A stretch of 64,000 nt of DNA from CAZMHL01 sp045605445 (GTDB lineage Bacteria > Bacillota > Clostridia > RGIG6154), in NCBI GenBank assembly GCA_045605445.1, contig JAZUPZ010000006.1:1-64000 (forward strand), in the 5' to 3' direction. The position numbers and the translations under genes were made by a program. This document shows, in pieces, positions 56,306 through 64,000 of this stretch. A model generated the notes under the pieces. It saw only the letters and a program-made list of their open reading frames with translations, was not told the DNA's origin and did no database searches. The first letter of the stretch is position 1. Each line of letters begins with the position of its first letter.

Positions 56306-56831
56306 AAAAGACTTATACAGATATTACGGCGAGAGCGGAGAGCCCTTTTTAAAAAGGGTTTTTCGTCCTCTTGAAATAAAATATATATCTGTTTTCAGAA
56401 AAGCAAATTTGTGTAAATTTTTACCCTTAAAGCTTTTTTTTATGTTACGTCTTATGTGGTTGTCCCATAAAACTCAGATTCAGATTCCTGCAAGAACAAA
56501 AATAGGAGAGGGCTTTTATATCGGTCATCTTGGCCGTGTCATAATTCATCCTGATGTAAAGCTCGGTAAAAACATAAATATCGGTACAGGTGTTACGATA
56601 GGAATGGAAAACAGGGGGGAAAGAAAAGGAACTCCCGTAATTTCAGATAATTGCTGGATTGGAACAAATGCCGTTATAGTCGGAAATGTTAAAATCGGAA
56701 GCGATGTACTTATCGCTCCGCTTACATATGTGAATTTCGATGTTCCTGATCATAGCGTTGTTATCGGAAATCCGGGAAGAATAATTCCAAAAGAAAATGC
56801 TACTGCAGATTACATTTGTAACTGTATATGA
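56289..56831 (+). CDS. Hexapeptide-repeat acyltransferase (serine acetyltransferase-like)
   Basis: A 180-residue left-handed beta-helix enzyme. The repeats run from IPARTKIGEGFYIGHLGRVI through IGTNAVIVGNVKIGSDVLIA, with the SAT-like IGTGVTIG block. In this locus it probably acetylates a sugar of the polysaccharide; serine acetylation is less likely because no cysteine genes are near. ATG at 56289 after AAAGGATGGG is the best start; it overlaps the gtrA-like gene. Confidence 0.82.
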   Translation: MNRVFKKDLYRYYGESGEPFLKRVFRPLEIKYISVFRKANLCKFLPLKLFFMLRLMWLSHKTQIQIPARTKIGEGFYIGHLGRVIIHPDVKLGKNINIGTGVTIGMENRGERKGTPVISDNCWIGTNAVIVGNVKIGSDVLIAPLTYVNFDVPDHSVVIGNPGRIIPKENATADYICNCI

Positions 56832-56895
56832 CGCCGCTTAAAGTTATTGCGGTTTTGTCGTATACGGTTTTTGTTGATTAAAGAGGAGGTAATAA

Positions 56896-58401
56896 ATGAC
56901 TGATAAAGATTCAAGAATAAAGCATAACCTGATATCTTCACTTGTATACCAGCTTGTTCTTATATCTCTTAGTTTCCTTTTACCAAGACTTTATCTGGAA
57001 AATTTCGGGTCAGAGGTCAATGGAGTACTTTCAACCATAAAACAAATTTTTACATATATGTGTCTTCTGGAGGCAGGAGTCGGACTTGCTACAACTCAGG
57101 CTCTTTATAAAAGAATCGGAGAAAATGACTTTGAAAGTGCCAGTGAAGTTTTGTCTGCCACTAACTCTTATTACAAAAAAACAGGTGTAATATATTCTGC
57201 AATTGTTCTTATTATTGCTTTGGTATATGCTTATTTGATACCGACATCAATAAATAATCACGTATTGTTTTTTATAGTTATATTAAATGCTGTACCGTCG
57301 TTATTCAGTTATTTTGTTCAGGCAAAATACAGAATCCTTATGGAGGTTGACGGACGAAAATACGTAATAAACAATTCTGAAACAATACTTCAGTTTGCCT
57401 CAAATGTAGGAAAAATTCTTGTTTTGCTTTTGACAGACAGCCTTATTCTTATTCAGCTGGTTTATTGTGTAATTGCACTTATACAGCTTATATACTTATA
57501 CTTTTATGCAAAACGCAGATACAAATGGCTTGATCTGAAAGCCAAGCCCGATTTTAACGCAATAGCACAGAAAAATTCGGTTCTTGTACATCAGCTTTCA
57601 GGTATGGTGTTTAATAATACCGACGTAATACTCATATCCATTCTTTGCGATTTCAAGGCAGTAAGTATTTATGCTATATATAATATCTTTTTCTCGCAGG
57701 TTCAGAATTTTATAACAAGCATAGTTTCCTCTTTTACTTTTGCTTTAGGGCAGATGTTTCATACAGACAAAGAAAAGTTTTACAGACTGTTTAATGCCTA
57801 TGAAACTTTTTACATAATGGTGACTTGTATAATTTATACTCTTATGGCGGTATTTTTACTGCCGCTTATACAAATATATACAAGTGGAATCAACGATGCG
57901 GAGTATACAAATGTTGTTCTTTTGTTACTTTTCGTTGTAATGAATTTAATCGCTAATTTCAAACTGCCTTCAAACGGAGTTATTGAATATTCAGGCGATT
58001 TTGAGAAAACCCGTTCTTATGCAGTGTGGGAAATGATTATAAACATTACGGTTTCTGTTGTTGCAATTGTATATTTCGGAATTTGCGGAGCAATACTCGG
58101 AACAATTGCCGCTCTGCTATACCGCGGTATAATGACCGTTTATTTTTCAAACAGAAAAGTTCTTGAAAGAAGCCAAATGTGTACATATAAAAATATTGTT
58201 ATAAACACGATTGTATTTATTGTTATTATGGCGGTATTTTTTGTTGATTCATTCAGCAAGCTTTCTTTCTTAAAACTTTTGGTTAAGGGAATAATCCACT
58301 CAATATGGATTGCAGGGTTGTATATAGCTGTAAATTTTGCATTCAACAGGTCTGCATTTACGACTGTTTTTGAATTGTTTGGGAGGAAGAAAAACCAATG
58401 A
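56896..58401 (+). CDS. Wzx-type polysaccharide flippase
   Basis: A 501-residue membrane protein with about 12-14 hydrophobic segments, beginning NLISSLVYQLVLISLSFLLP and followed by GVLSTIKQIFTYMCLLEAGV, which fits the MOP/RfbX family that moves lipid-linked sugar units outward. GAGGAGG precedes the start. No Wzy polymerase or chain-length regulator is recognised inside the window. Confidence 0.85.
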   Translation: MTDKDSRIKHNLISSLVYQLVLISLSFLLPRLYLENFGSEVNGVLSTIKQIFTYMCLLEAGVGLATTQALYKRIGENDFESASEVLSATNSYYKKTGVIYSAIVLIIALVYAYLIPTSINNHVLFFIVILNAVPSLFSYFVQAKYRILMEVDGRKYVINNSETILQFASNVGKILVLLLTDSLILIQLVYCVIALIQLIYLYFYAKRRYKWLDLKAKPDFNAIAQKNSVLVHQLSGMVFNNTDVILISILCDFKAVSIYAIYNIFFSQVQNFITSIVSSFTFALGQMFHTDKEKFYRLFNAYETFYIMVTCIIYTLMAVFLLPLIQIYTSGINDAEYTNVVLLLLFVVMNLIANFKLPSNGVIEYSGDFEKTRSYAVWEMIINITVSVVAIVYFGICGAILGTIAALLYRGIMTVYFSNRKVLERSQMCTYKNIVINTIVFIVIMAVFFVDSFSKLSFLKLLVKGIIHSIWIAGLYIAVNFAFNRSAFTTVFELFGRKKNQ

Positions 58402-59132
58402 GTATTCCAAAGGTGATTCACTATTGCTGGTTCGGGAAAGGTAAAATGCCCGCACTTGCGGAAAAGTGTATAAAAAGTTGGGGAAAATACTGCCCCGACT
58501 ATAAAATTATTTGCCACAGTGAGGAAAACTTCGATATAAGTCAGAATAAATATGCCTCAGAAGCTTATGAAGCAGGTAAGTGGGCTTTTGTCAGCGATTA
58601 TGTAAGACTTAAGGTGTTATATGACGAAGGCGGAATTTATCTTGATACAGATGTTGAGATTATTAAACCTATTGATGATTTGGTAGAAGAAAACGGCTAT
58701 ATGGGTTTTGATGATAACGGTGTTATTTCAACCGGTCTTGGATTTGCCTGCGAAAAAGGAAATGAACTTATTGCTGCTCTTCTTGCAGATTATGATAACA
58801 TATCCTTTAAACTTTCCGACGGCAACTATGATATGACCCCATGCCCGGACAGAAATACGAAAACTATGGAAAAACTCGGTATGGATTTAAGTATAAAGGA
58901 CCAGGTTTTTATGGGAATCAGAATGCTTCCTGAAGATTACCTTTGTCCGATGAAATATTATACTGGTAGAAAAATAATAACAAAGAATACATATTCAATT
59001 CATCATTTTTGTGCTTCATGGACGTCAAAAACTGCTAAGCGAACTTTAATTTTAAAACGTATTATTGGTGTTAAACTGTACGAAAAGCTGTACGGAAAAT
59101 TTTTACACAAATTCAAATGGCTGGAGTGGTAA
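58398..59132 (+). CDS. Glycosyltransferase with DXD motif (GT32/OCH1-like)
   Basis: A 244-residue sugar transferase. IPKVIHYCWFGKGKMP is the standard start of this group, and GGIYLDTDVEIIKP contains the DXD metal/nucleotide-sugar motif. It is expected to add a sugar to the growing lipid-linked unit at the inner face of the membrane. It overlaps the flippase gene by four bases. Confidence 0.9.
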   Translation: MSIPKVIHYCWFGKGKMPALAEKCIKSWGKYCPDYKIICHSEENFDISQNKYASEAYEAGKWAFVSDYVRLKVLYDEGGIYLDTDVEIIKPIDDLVEENGYMGFDDNGVISTGLGFACEKGNELIAALLADYDNISFKLSDGNYDMTPCPDRNTKTMEKLGMDLSIKDQVFMGIRMLPEDYLCPMKYYTGRKIITKNTYSIHHFCASWTSKTAKRTLILKRIIGVKLYEKLYGKFLHKFKWLEW

Positions 59133-59134
59133 TT

Positions 59135-60688
59135 TTGCCTGAAAAAGTATTTAAAAAACTTAATACATATATTTTACCCGCTTGGAAGGCCTGCTTTTTT
59201 GCGGCAATTTTTGTGGGATTGTTGGCACACCTGTATAAGATAACAAATTGGCTCCCTAATTGGGATTCCCTCGTTTTCAGATACGATTCTCAGAATATGA
59301 TTGCTCTCGGAAGATGGTTTTTGCCGGTTGTTTGTTCCTTCAGTTCATTTTATGATTTGCCGTTCTTAAACGGAATTGCGGCAATTGTGTTTCATGGATT
59401 GGGAGCTGTGTGCATATGCAGAATCTTTAATATAGAAAAAAAGATTCCTGCGGGTTTAATCGGAGCTTTAATTGTTTCATTTCCGACTGTTACATCGGTT
59501 ATGATGTATAATTATGTGGCAGATGGTTATAGCATTGCATTCTTTCTTTCAACTCTTGCGGCTTATTATATGACAAAAGTAAAACCGAAATATATTCTTT
59601 CGGCAGTGCTTATTGCTTTGTCAACGGCAATCTATCAAGCCTACATAACAGTTACGATAATGTTGATTTTACTTAAAATGATTGATAGTATAGTTTTTCA
59701 CAAAGAAACTTTCAAAAGTATATGGTTGAAAGCTTTTCGTATGCTGTTATCCGGAGCCTTCGGGGTTGCATTATACGGTATTGTACTAAAAATACTTCTC
59801 AGTATTTTTTCTGTTGAGTTACTTGACTATCAGGGAATGGGTGATACGGCAACTTTGTCAACTATAAATTTGTCTGCTTCGCTTTACGTTGTAAAAGAAA
59901 CTTTTTTGAAATGCTTCTTCGATTTGTCAGCGGGAGTTAATGTATTTGTTGTTCTTAATATATTTGTTTTTATTTTCACAGCAGGTTATTATGCTAAAAA
60001 CATAGTTACAAATATGATTTACAAAAATCCTTTAAATGTAATTATGATTGTAATACTTGGAGTTATGCTTGTGTTTGGTGCAGGAATTCTTGCTTTTGCA
60101 AATCCGGGAGTTGATTACCATAACCTTATGCTTATGGGGTATTCGGTGTTTTATTTGTTCTTCCTTCTTATTTACGAAAGGGGAACAGAAAAAAATGAAA
60201 AGCTTGCTTCCGTAAAATGCTGGATTGTTCTTTTAATGGCAACAGCTGTTATATCAAATCAGATTGTAATAGCAAATGTGAGCTATCATAAAGCTCAGAT
60301 TGCTTATGAAAAATCATATGGTGTTCTGATGCGTATAGCAGACAGAATTGAGCAGACACCGGGAAGCGATGGTTGCAGTAAAATACTTGTGATTGGCGCC
60401 CTTGATGACAGTGAAGCGTATAGTGTTAATCTTACTCCGTATATTACCGGGATAACAGACGGATTTATAATCCGTGCAGATGATGAAACGGTAAATCAGA
60501 GCGTGCTGACAGCTGCTCTTAATGATTATTGCGGAAAAGACTACGAGTTTGCAAAGGGAGAAGAAAAGGAAAAATTCCTCAAAAGAGAAGAAATAAAATC
60601 CCTGAATAAATGGCCTTATGAAAATTGTATTACGGTTGTAGACGATACAATAGTTATCCGTCTTGGAACAGAAGGTGAAAATCAGTGA
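59135..60688 (+). CDS. GtrII-like membrane glycosyltransferase
   Basis: A 517-residue multi-membrane protein with about 11 hydrophobic segments. NWDSLVFRYDSQNMIALGRW, early in the chain, fits the Glucos_trans_II (GtrII) family, which decorates surface polysaccharide using a lipid-linked sugar. GtrA, often its partner, is in the same operon. The TTG start at 59135 has GGAGTGG upstream; ATG at 59117, inside the previous gene, has no site. The C-terminal 130 residues are soluble and probably external. Confidence 0.78.
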   Translation: MPEKVFKKLNTYILPAWKACFFAAIFVGLLAHLYKITNWLPNWDSLVFRYDSQNMIALGRWFLPVVCSFSSFYDLPFLNGIAAIVFHGLGAVCICRIFNIEKKIPAGLIGALIVSFPTVTSVMMYNYVADGYSIAFFLSTLAAYYMTKVKPKYILSAVLIALSTAIYQAYITVTIMLILLKMIDSIVFHKETFKSIWLKAFRMLLSGAFGVALYGIVLKILLSIFSVELLDYQGMGDTATLSTINLSASLYVVKETFLKCFFDLSAGVNVFVVLNIFVFIFTAGYYAKNIVTNMIYKNPLNVIMIVILGVMLVFGAGILAFANPGVDYHNLMLMGYSVFYLFFLLIYERGTEKNEKLASVKCWIVLLMATAVISNQIVIANVSYHKAQIAYEKSYGVLMRIADRIEQTPGSDGCSKILVIGALDDSEAYSVNLTPYITGITDGFIIRADDETVNQSVLTAALNDYCGKDYEFAKGEEKEKFLKREEIKSLNKWPYENCITVVDDTIVIRLGTEGENQ

Positions 60689-61527
60689 TATATTTTTGTG
60701 CCGACGATTACGGACTTTGCGAAAGCGCATCTTTACACATACAACAAGGTGTAGAAGAGGGTGTTCTTAATAAAGTCAGTGTTTTCCCAAACCTCAATAA
60801 GGTTGATTTGAGTAAAATATCAAAGAATAAAAAAATCAGAATTTCCCTTCATATAAACCTTGTTGAAGGTAAATGTATGGCAACCCCCGCAGAAGTAAGC
60901 CTTCTTGCTGATGAAAACGGAAATTTTAAATACAGGTTCGGAGGCTTGTTTAAATCCGCTATGTTTAACAGCAAAGAGTTTGAAACTCAGCTTTATAAGG
61001 AAATCAAAGCACAGATTACATTCTGGAAAAGTATACTGCCTGAAAATGTGCCACTTTGTATTGACAGTCATCAGCATACCCATATGATACCGTCTGTATT
61101 CAAATCTTTGATTAAGGTTTTAAAAGAAGAAAACGTGAACCCTGAATATATACGAATTCCCGCAGAACCGCTTACTCCTTTTCTTAAAACACCGTCTTTG
61201 TATTTTACATATAGTGCGGTAAACATTATTAAGCAATGGCTTCTTAAAGCGCTGTGGGGGATAGATAAAAAATATACTGAGGGCTATAAGATTCAAACGT
61301 CATATTTTTTCGGAATTCTTTTTTCAGGAAAGATGGATGAAAAAAGAGTAAAAAAAATACTCCCGAAATATGAAAAGCTGGCAGAAAAAAACGGTAGCGA
61401 TATTGAAGTTTTGTTTCATCCGGGATATACCGGAAAAAATGAGCTTAACTGTGAAAATATTGTTTTTGATAAATTCTATTTGTCAGAAAACAGAAAAACG
61501 GAATTTGATTCTGTAATTAACATATAA
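60685..61527 (+). CDS. ChbG/YdjC-family carbohydrate deacetylase
   Basis: A 280-residue deacetylase-like protein. MIYFCADDYGLC gives the metal Asp pair, LHINLVEG the first His, and DSHQHTHMIP the His pair of the YdjC fold. It probably removes acetyl from an N-acetylated sugar of the polysaccharide. The GTG start follows GAAGGTG and overlaps the previous gene by four bases. Confidence 0.85.
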   Translation: MIYFCADDYGLCESASLHIQQGVEEGVLNKVSVFPNLNKVDLSKISKNKKIRISLHINLVEGKCMATPAEVSLLADENGNFKYRFGGLFKSAMFNSKEFETQLYKEIKAQITFWKSILPENVPLCIDSHQHTHMIPSVFKSLIKVLKEENVNPEYIRIPAEPLTPFLKTPSLYFTYSAVNIIKQWLLKALWGIDKKYTEGYKIQTSYFFGILFSGKMDEKRVKKILPKYEKLAEKNGSDIEVLFHPGYTGKNELNCENIVFDKFYLSENRKTEFDSVINI

Positions 61528-61544
61528 GAAAGAAGTGGAGAATA

Positions 61545-62225
61545 ATGCCTTATATTGATCAGGAAAAAGTAGATTCAAAAACAAGAGAGAAACTGGAAGC
61601 AATTATCGAAAAATCTTATTCCACCTTCTGGAAACAGAAAAGACTTTTTGATATATTTTTTGCTACATTGATTTTGATGTTTTTCCTTCCGCTAATGATT
61701 GTAATAGCTATAGTTATTGTTATTGACGATCCCAGCGCCGGTCCTTTTTATAAGCAAATAAGGGTAGGACGTCACGGAAAAGAATTTTATATGTATAAGT
61801 TCAGAACAATGAAGGCAAATGCCGATAAAATGATTGATGAGCTTGCTAAACAAAATGAAATGGATGGTCCGGTATTTAAAATGAAGGAAGATCCGCGTAT
61901 AACAAGGGTTGGTAAATACTTAAGAAAACTTTCTCTTGACGAGCTTATGCAGTTTTTTAATGTTCTTAAAGGCGATATGACGCTGGTAGGACCAAGACCG
62001 CCCCTTCCAAGAGAGGTTAAGTATTATACCGATTATCAAAGACTCAGACTTCTTGTAACTCCGGGGCTTACCTGTACCTGGCAGATTTCCAAAAACAGAA
62101 ACGACATTCCCTTTGAAGAATGGGTTGAAATGGATATCGAATATATACAGACAAGAACTTATCTTAACGATCTGAAAATTATGCTTAAAACTCCGATAGT
62201 TATGCTTACGGCTACCGGACGATGA
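61545..62225 (+). CDS. Phosphoglycosyl transferase initiating polysaccharide synthesis
   Basis: Transfers sugar-1-phosphate to undecaprenyl phosphate, the first step of the repeat unit. The 226-residue protein is the short monotopic form (PglC-like): a basic KRLFDIFF region and one membrane segment, IGRHGK-type loop RVGRHGKEFYMYKFRTM, the Asp-Glu pair in KLSLDELMQFFNV, and GDMTLVGPRPPLP. No N-terminal multi-membrane region is present. Confidence 0.93.
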   Translation: MPYIDQEKVDSKTREKLEAIIEKSYSTFWKQKRLFDIFFATLILMFFLPLMIVIAIVIVIDDPSAGPFYKQIRVGRHGKEFYMYKFRTMKANADKMIDELAKQNEMDGPVFKMKEDPRITRVGKYLRKLSLDELMQFFNVLKGDMTLVGPRPPLPREVKYYTDYQRLRLLVTPGLTCTWQISKNRNDIPFEEWVEMDIEYIQTRTYLNDLKIMLKTPIVMLTATGR

Positions 62226-62241
62226 AACTGGAGTGAAAATA

Positions 62242-63360
62242 ATGAAAGTTGCCATGATTGGTCACAAAGTTGTTCCCTCAAGACGAGGCGGAATAGAAAA
62301 TGTTCTTACAACGCTTTGCCCGATGTTGGTTGAAATGGGGCTTGAAGTTACCTGTTACAACCGTTCATCGGATAAGGTGGAAAATGAATATGTAGGAACA
62401 GTTGAAAATAAAAAGTATAAGGGTGTAAAAATAAAAAATGCGTGGACGCTTGATGTTCGTGGCTTTTCCGCGATGATAGCCTCTTTTACTGCAGCAATAG
62501 CAGCATCTTTTGGAGATTATGATGTTATTCATTTTCATGCAGAAGGGCCTTGTGCAGCACTTTGGATTCCTAAGCTTTTTGGTAAAAAATGTGTTGCAAC
62601 AGTTCACGGACTTGACTGGCAAAGAGAAAAATGGGGTAAGGGATTGGCTTCTAAATATATTAAATTCGGCGAAAAAATGCTCGCTAAATATGCCGATGAG
62701 GTTATTGTGCTTAGTCAGGCAGCTTATGATTATTTTAAAGAAACCTACGGTCGTGAAACTACTGTGATTCATAACGGTATCAGCCGTCCCGAAAGAAAAG
62801 AAGCTGAAATTATTATAGAAAAATACGGACTTGAAAAGGATGGTTATATATCTGTAGTTTCAAGACTTACCGCCGAAAAGGGCATTCATTATCTTATTGA
62901 TGCTTATAAAAAAATTAAAACAGACAAAAAACTCGTTATTGCAGGAGATACAAGTGATACCGATGATTATGTAAAAATGCTCAGAGAAAAAGCAGAAGGA
63001 AACCCGGATATTATATTTACAGGGTTTATTTCAGGGGATACGCTGAGTGAAATATATTCAAATGCATACATAAATGTTTTGCCGTCTGACCTGGAGGGTA
63101 TGTCGTTAAGCCTTCTGGAATCACTTGCTTACGGGAATGCACTTATCTGTTCTGATATTCCTGAAAATTCAGCCGTTGCAGAAGATAAAGTAGTTTATTT
63201 TAAAAAAGGAAATATAGAAGATTTGGCGGATAAGCTTGAAATGTTGTGCAATGACAGCAGTCTTGTTGAAAAATTCCGTGATGGCGTTGATGAATTTATT
63301 TTAAATAAATACAGCTGGCAGGATGTTGCAAAGTCAACCTGTGAGCTTTATCAAAAATGA
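62242..63360 (+). CDS. Glycosyltransferase family 4
   Basis: A 372-residue GT-B enzyme. VPSRRGGIENVLTTL forms the glycine-rich acceptor side, VVSRLTAEKGIHYLIDAY opens the donor half, and EGMSLSLLE is the E-x7-E donor motif. It should add a sugar to the lipid-linked unit. ATG at 62242 is preferred; GTG at 62233 is too close to the ribosome site. It follows the phosphoglycosyl transferase by 16 bases. Confidence 0.92.
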   Translation: MKVAMIGHKVVPSRRGGIENVLTTLCPMLVEMGLEVTCYNRSSDKVENEYVGTVENKKYKGVKIKNAWTLDVRGFSAMIASFTAAIAASFGDYDVIHFHAEGPCAALWIPKLFGKKCVATVHGLDWQREKWGKGLASKYIKFGEKMLAKYADEVIVLSQAAYDYFKETYGRETTVIHNGISRPERKEAEIIIEKYGLEKDGYISVVSRLTAEKGIHYLIDAYKKIKTDKKLVIAGDTSDTDDYVKMLREKAEGNPDIIFTGFISGDTLSEIYSNAYINVLPSDLEGMSLSLLESLAYGNALICSDIPENSAVAEDKVVYFKKGNIEDLADKLEMLCNDSSLVEKFRDGVDEFILNKYSWQDVAKSTCELYQK

Positions 63361-63379
63361 AAATAAGGGTTTGTTTGAT

Positions 63380-64000
63380 ATGAATAATATGAGAAACATT
63401 GAAAAAATTGAAGAATATCAGAAAAAAATTAAAGAGCTTTTTAAAGATGTGGTGTCAGAAGAGTTTTACGATGAATGGGCAGATACATTTGAAATTGAAA
63501 GTGTTGATGAAAAACAGGTTATAGTTACATATTATGGTACAGAGAATATTAAAAAGTTCAAAAAGGAATGCAAGGAAATGCTTATTTCCTGTATTTATTC
63601 CGTTGTTGGCGTAGGCAAAAAAGTGAAAATTGTCAAAAAAAGCGGATATACTTCTCTTAGCCCCAAAACAAAGAAAAATATAAAAGCAGTAAAATTCTTT
63701 GTTGTCGGTATGGTTTTTGTATGTCTTGCAACAACTGTTATTGTTGTTATGTGCAATTATATAGGTAACAGAAATTTCAGGGAAACTTTCTACAGCACAA
63801 GCAGCATTAAAGTAGACAGCAGTGTTCGTGTTATACAGTTGTCTGATTCACACGGAGCTTTATACGGGAAAAACAATGAAAAGCTTATCGGCAGAATTAA
63901 AGCTTTGGAACCTGATATTATAATTTGCACCGGCGATATGGTAGATTCTGTGAATGACGTTAATTATTCAGTTGCATTGGCAAAGGAACTTTCTGAAATA
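63380..64000 (+). CDS. Membrane-anchored metallophosphoesterase, 3' end cut by window
   Basis: The visible 207 residues have three parts: a soluble N-terminal region (about 1-100) with VIVTYYGTENIKKFKKECKE, a membrane segment (about 110-132, FFVVGMVFVCLATTVIVVM), and the start of a metallophosphoesterase domain (RVIQLSDSHG, then PDIIICTGDMVD, giving the D-x-H and GD metal residues). The enzyme part would lie outside the membrane and may act on lipid-linked phosphates, as in YkuE-like proteins. It follows the GT4 gene by 19 bases. Confidence 0.8.
   Translation, partial: MNNMRNIEKIEEYQKKIKELFKDVVSEEFYDEWADTFEIESVDEKQVIVTYYGTENIKKFKKECKEMLISCIYSVVGVGKKVKIVKKSGYTSLSPKTKKNIKAVKFFVVGMVFVCLATTVIVVMCNYIGNRNFRETFYSTSSIKVDSSVRVIQLSDSHGALYGKNNEKLIGRIKALEPDIIICTGDMVDSVNDVNYSVALAKELSEI

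Noticed and set aside
56289..56831. Serine acetyltransferase CysE
   Set aside because: The repeats are similar, but the protein is short at the N-terminus and lies in a polysaccharide operon with no cysteine genes.

Overview
The window reads as chromosome of an anaerobic, AT-rich, low-GC Clostridia-type Firmicute. The evidence is strong GGAGG ribosome sites, TTGACA/TATAAT promoters with 17-base spacers, a type III glutamine synthetase, a PyrDB/PyrK dihydroorotate dehydrogenase, formate-tetrahydrofolate ligase, an electron-bifurcating-type Etf/lactate dehydrogenase, and ZTP and c-di-GMP-I riboswitches. No phage, CRISPR array, intact insertion sequence, rRNA or tRNA was seen. Both ends cut through genes: glutamine synthetase on the left and a membrane metallophosphoesterase on the right.

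Layout. 1-8.0 kb: glnN (5' end missing), a ferredoxin-type Fe-S protein facing an AraC regulator, then a heparinase II/III-like lyase and a secreted propeller-like protein. 8.0-20.4 kb, minus strand: one purine operon purE-F-M-N-O-H-D-L-fhs, read from a strong promoter through a ZTP riboswitch with its own terminator. 20.4-29.3 kb, minus strand: a pyrimidine operon pyrC-carB-pyrK-pyrD-pyrF-pyrE-pyrB-pyrI behind an attenuator-like leader. 29.5-31.3 kb: a small unknown protein and two AraC-type regulators. 31.3-37.0 kb: a uronate operon (uxaC, fructuronate reductase-type SDR, uxuA, GH39, RraA-like). 37.4-40.8 kb: etfB-etfA-FAD dehydrogenase. 41.2-46.8 kb: GH1 beta-glucosidase, acetyltransferase, aminotransferase, then an Ldh2-type dehydrogenase with malic enzyme behind a short hairpin leader. 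47.0-50.9 kb: metF, a stand-alone methionine synthase reactivation protein and a short metH. 51.0-55.9 kb: a c-di-GMP phosphodiesterase under a c-di-GMP riboswitch, then a diguanylate cyclase. 55.9-64.0 kb: an exopolysaccharide operon continuing from the cyclase.

How it fits together. The purine operon holds both formyl-transfer steps (PurN, PurH) and the enzyme that makes 10-formyl-tetrahydrofolate (Fhs), and its leader should sense ZTP, the signal that this cofactor is short. The last two purine steps are carried out by separate proteins, an AICAR transformylase and an archaeal-type IMP cyclohydrolase. PurF keeps its Fe-S cysteines but lacks the N-terminal catalytic cysteine. The c-di-GMP sensor sits before a c-di-GMP-degrading enzyme, which suggests feedback, and the neighbouring synthase is fused transcriptionally to the polysaccharide genes. 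The sugar loci (heparinase-like, GH39, uronate enzymes, GH1) suggest growth on plant or host glycans.
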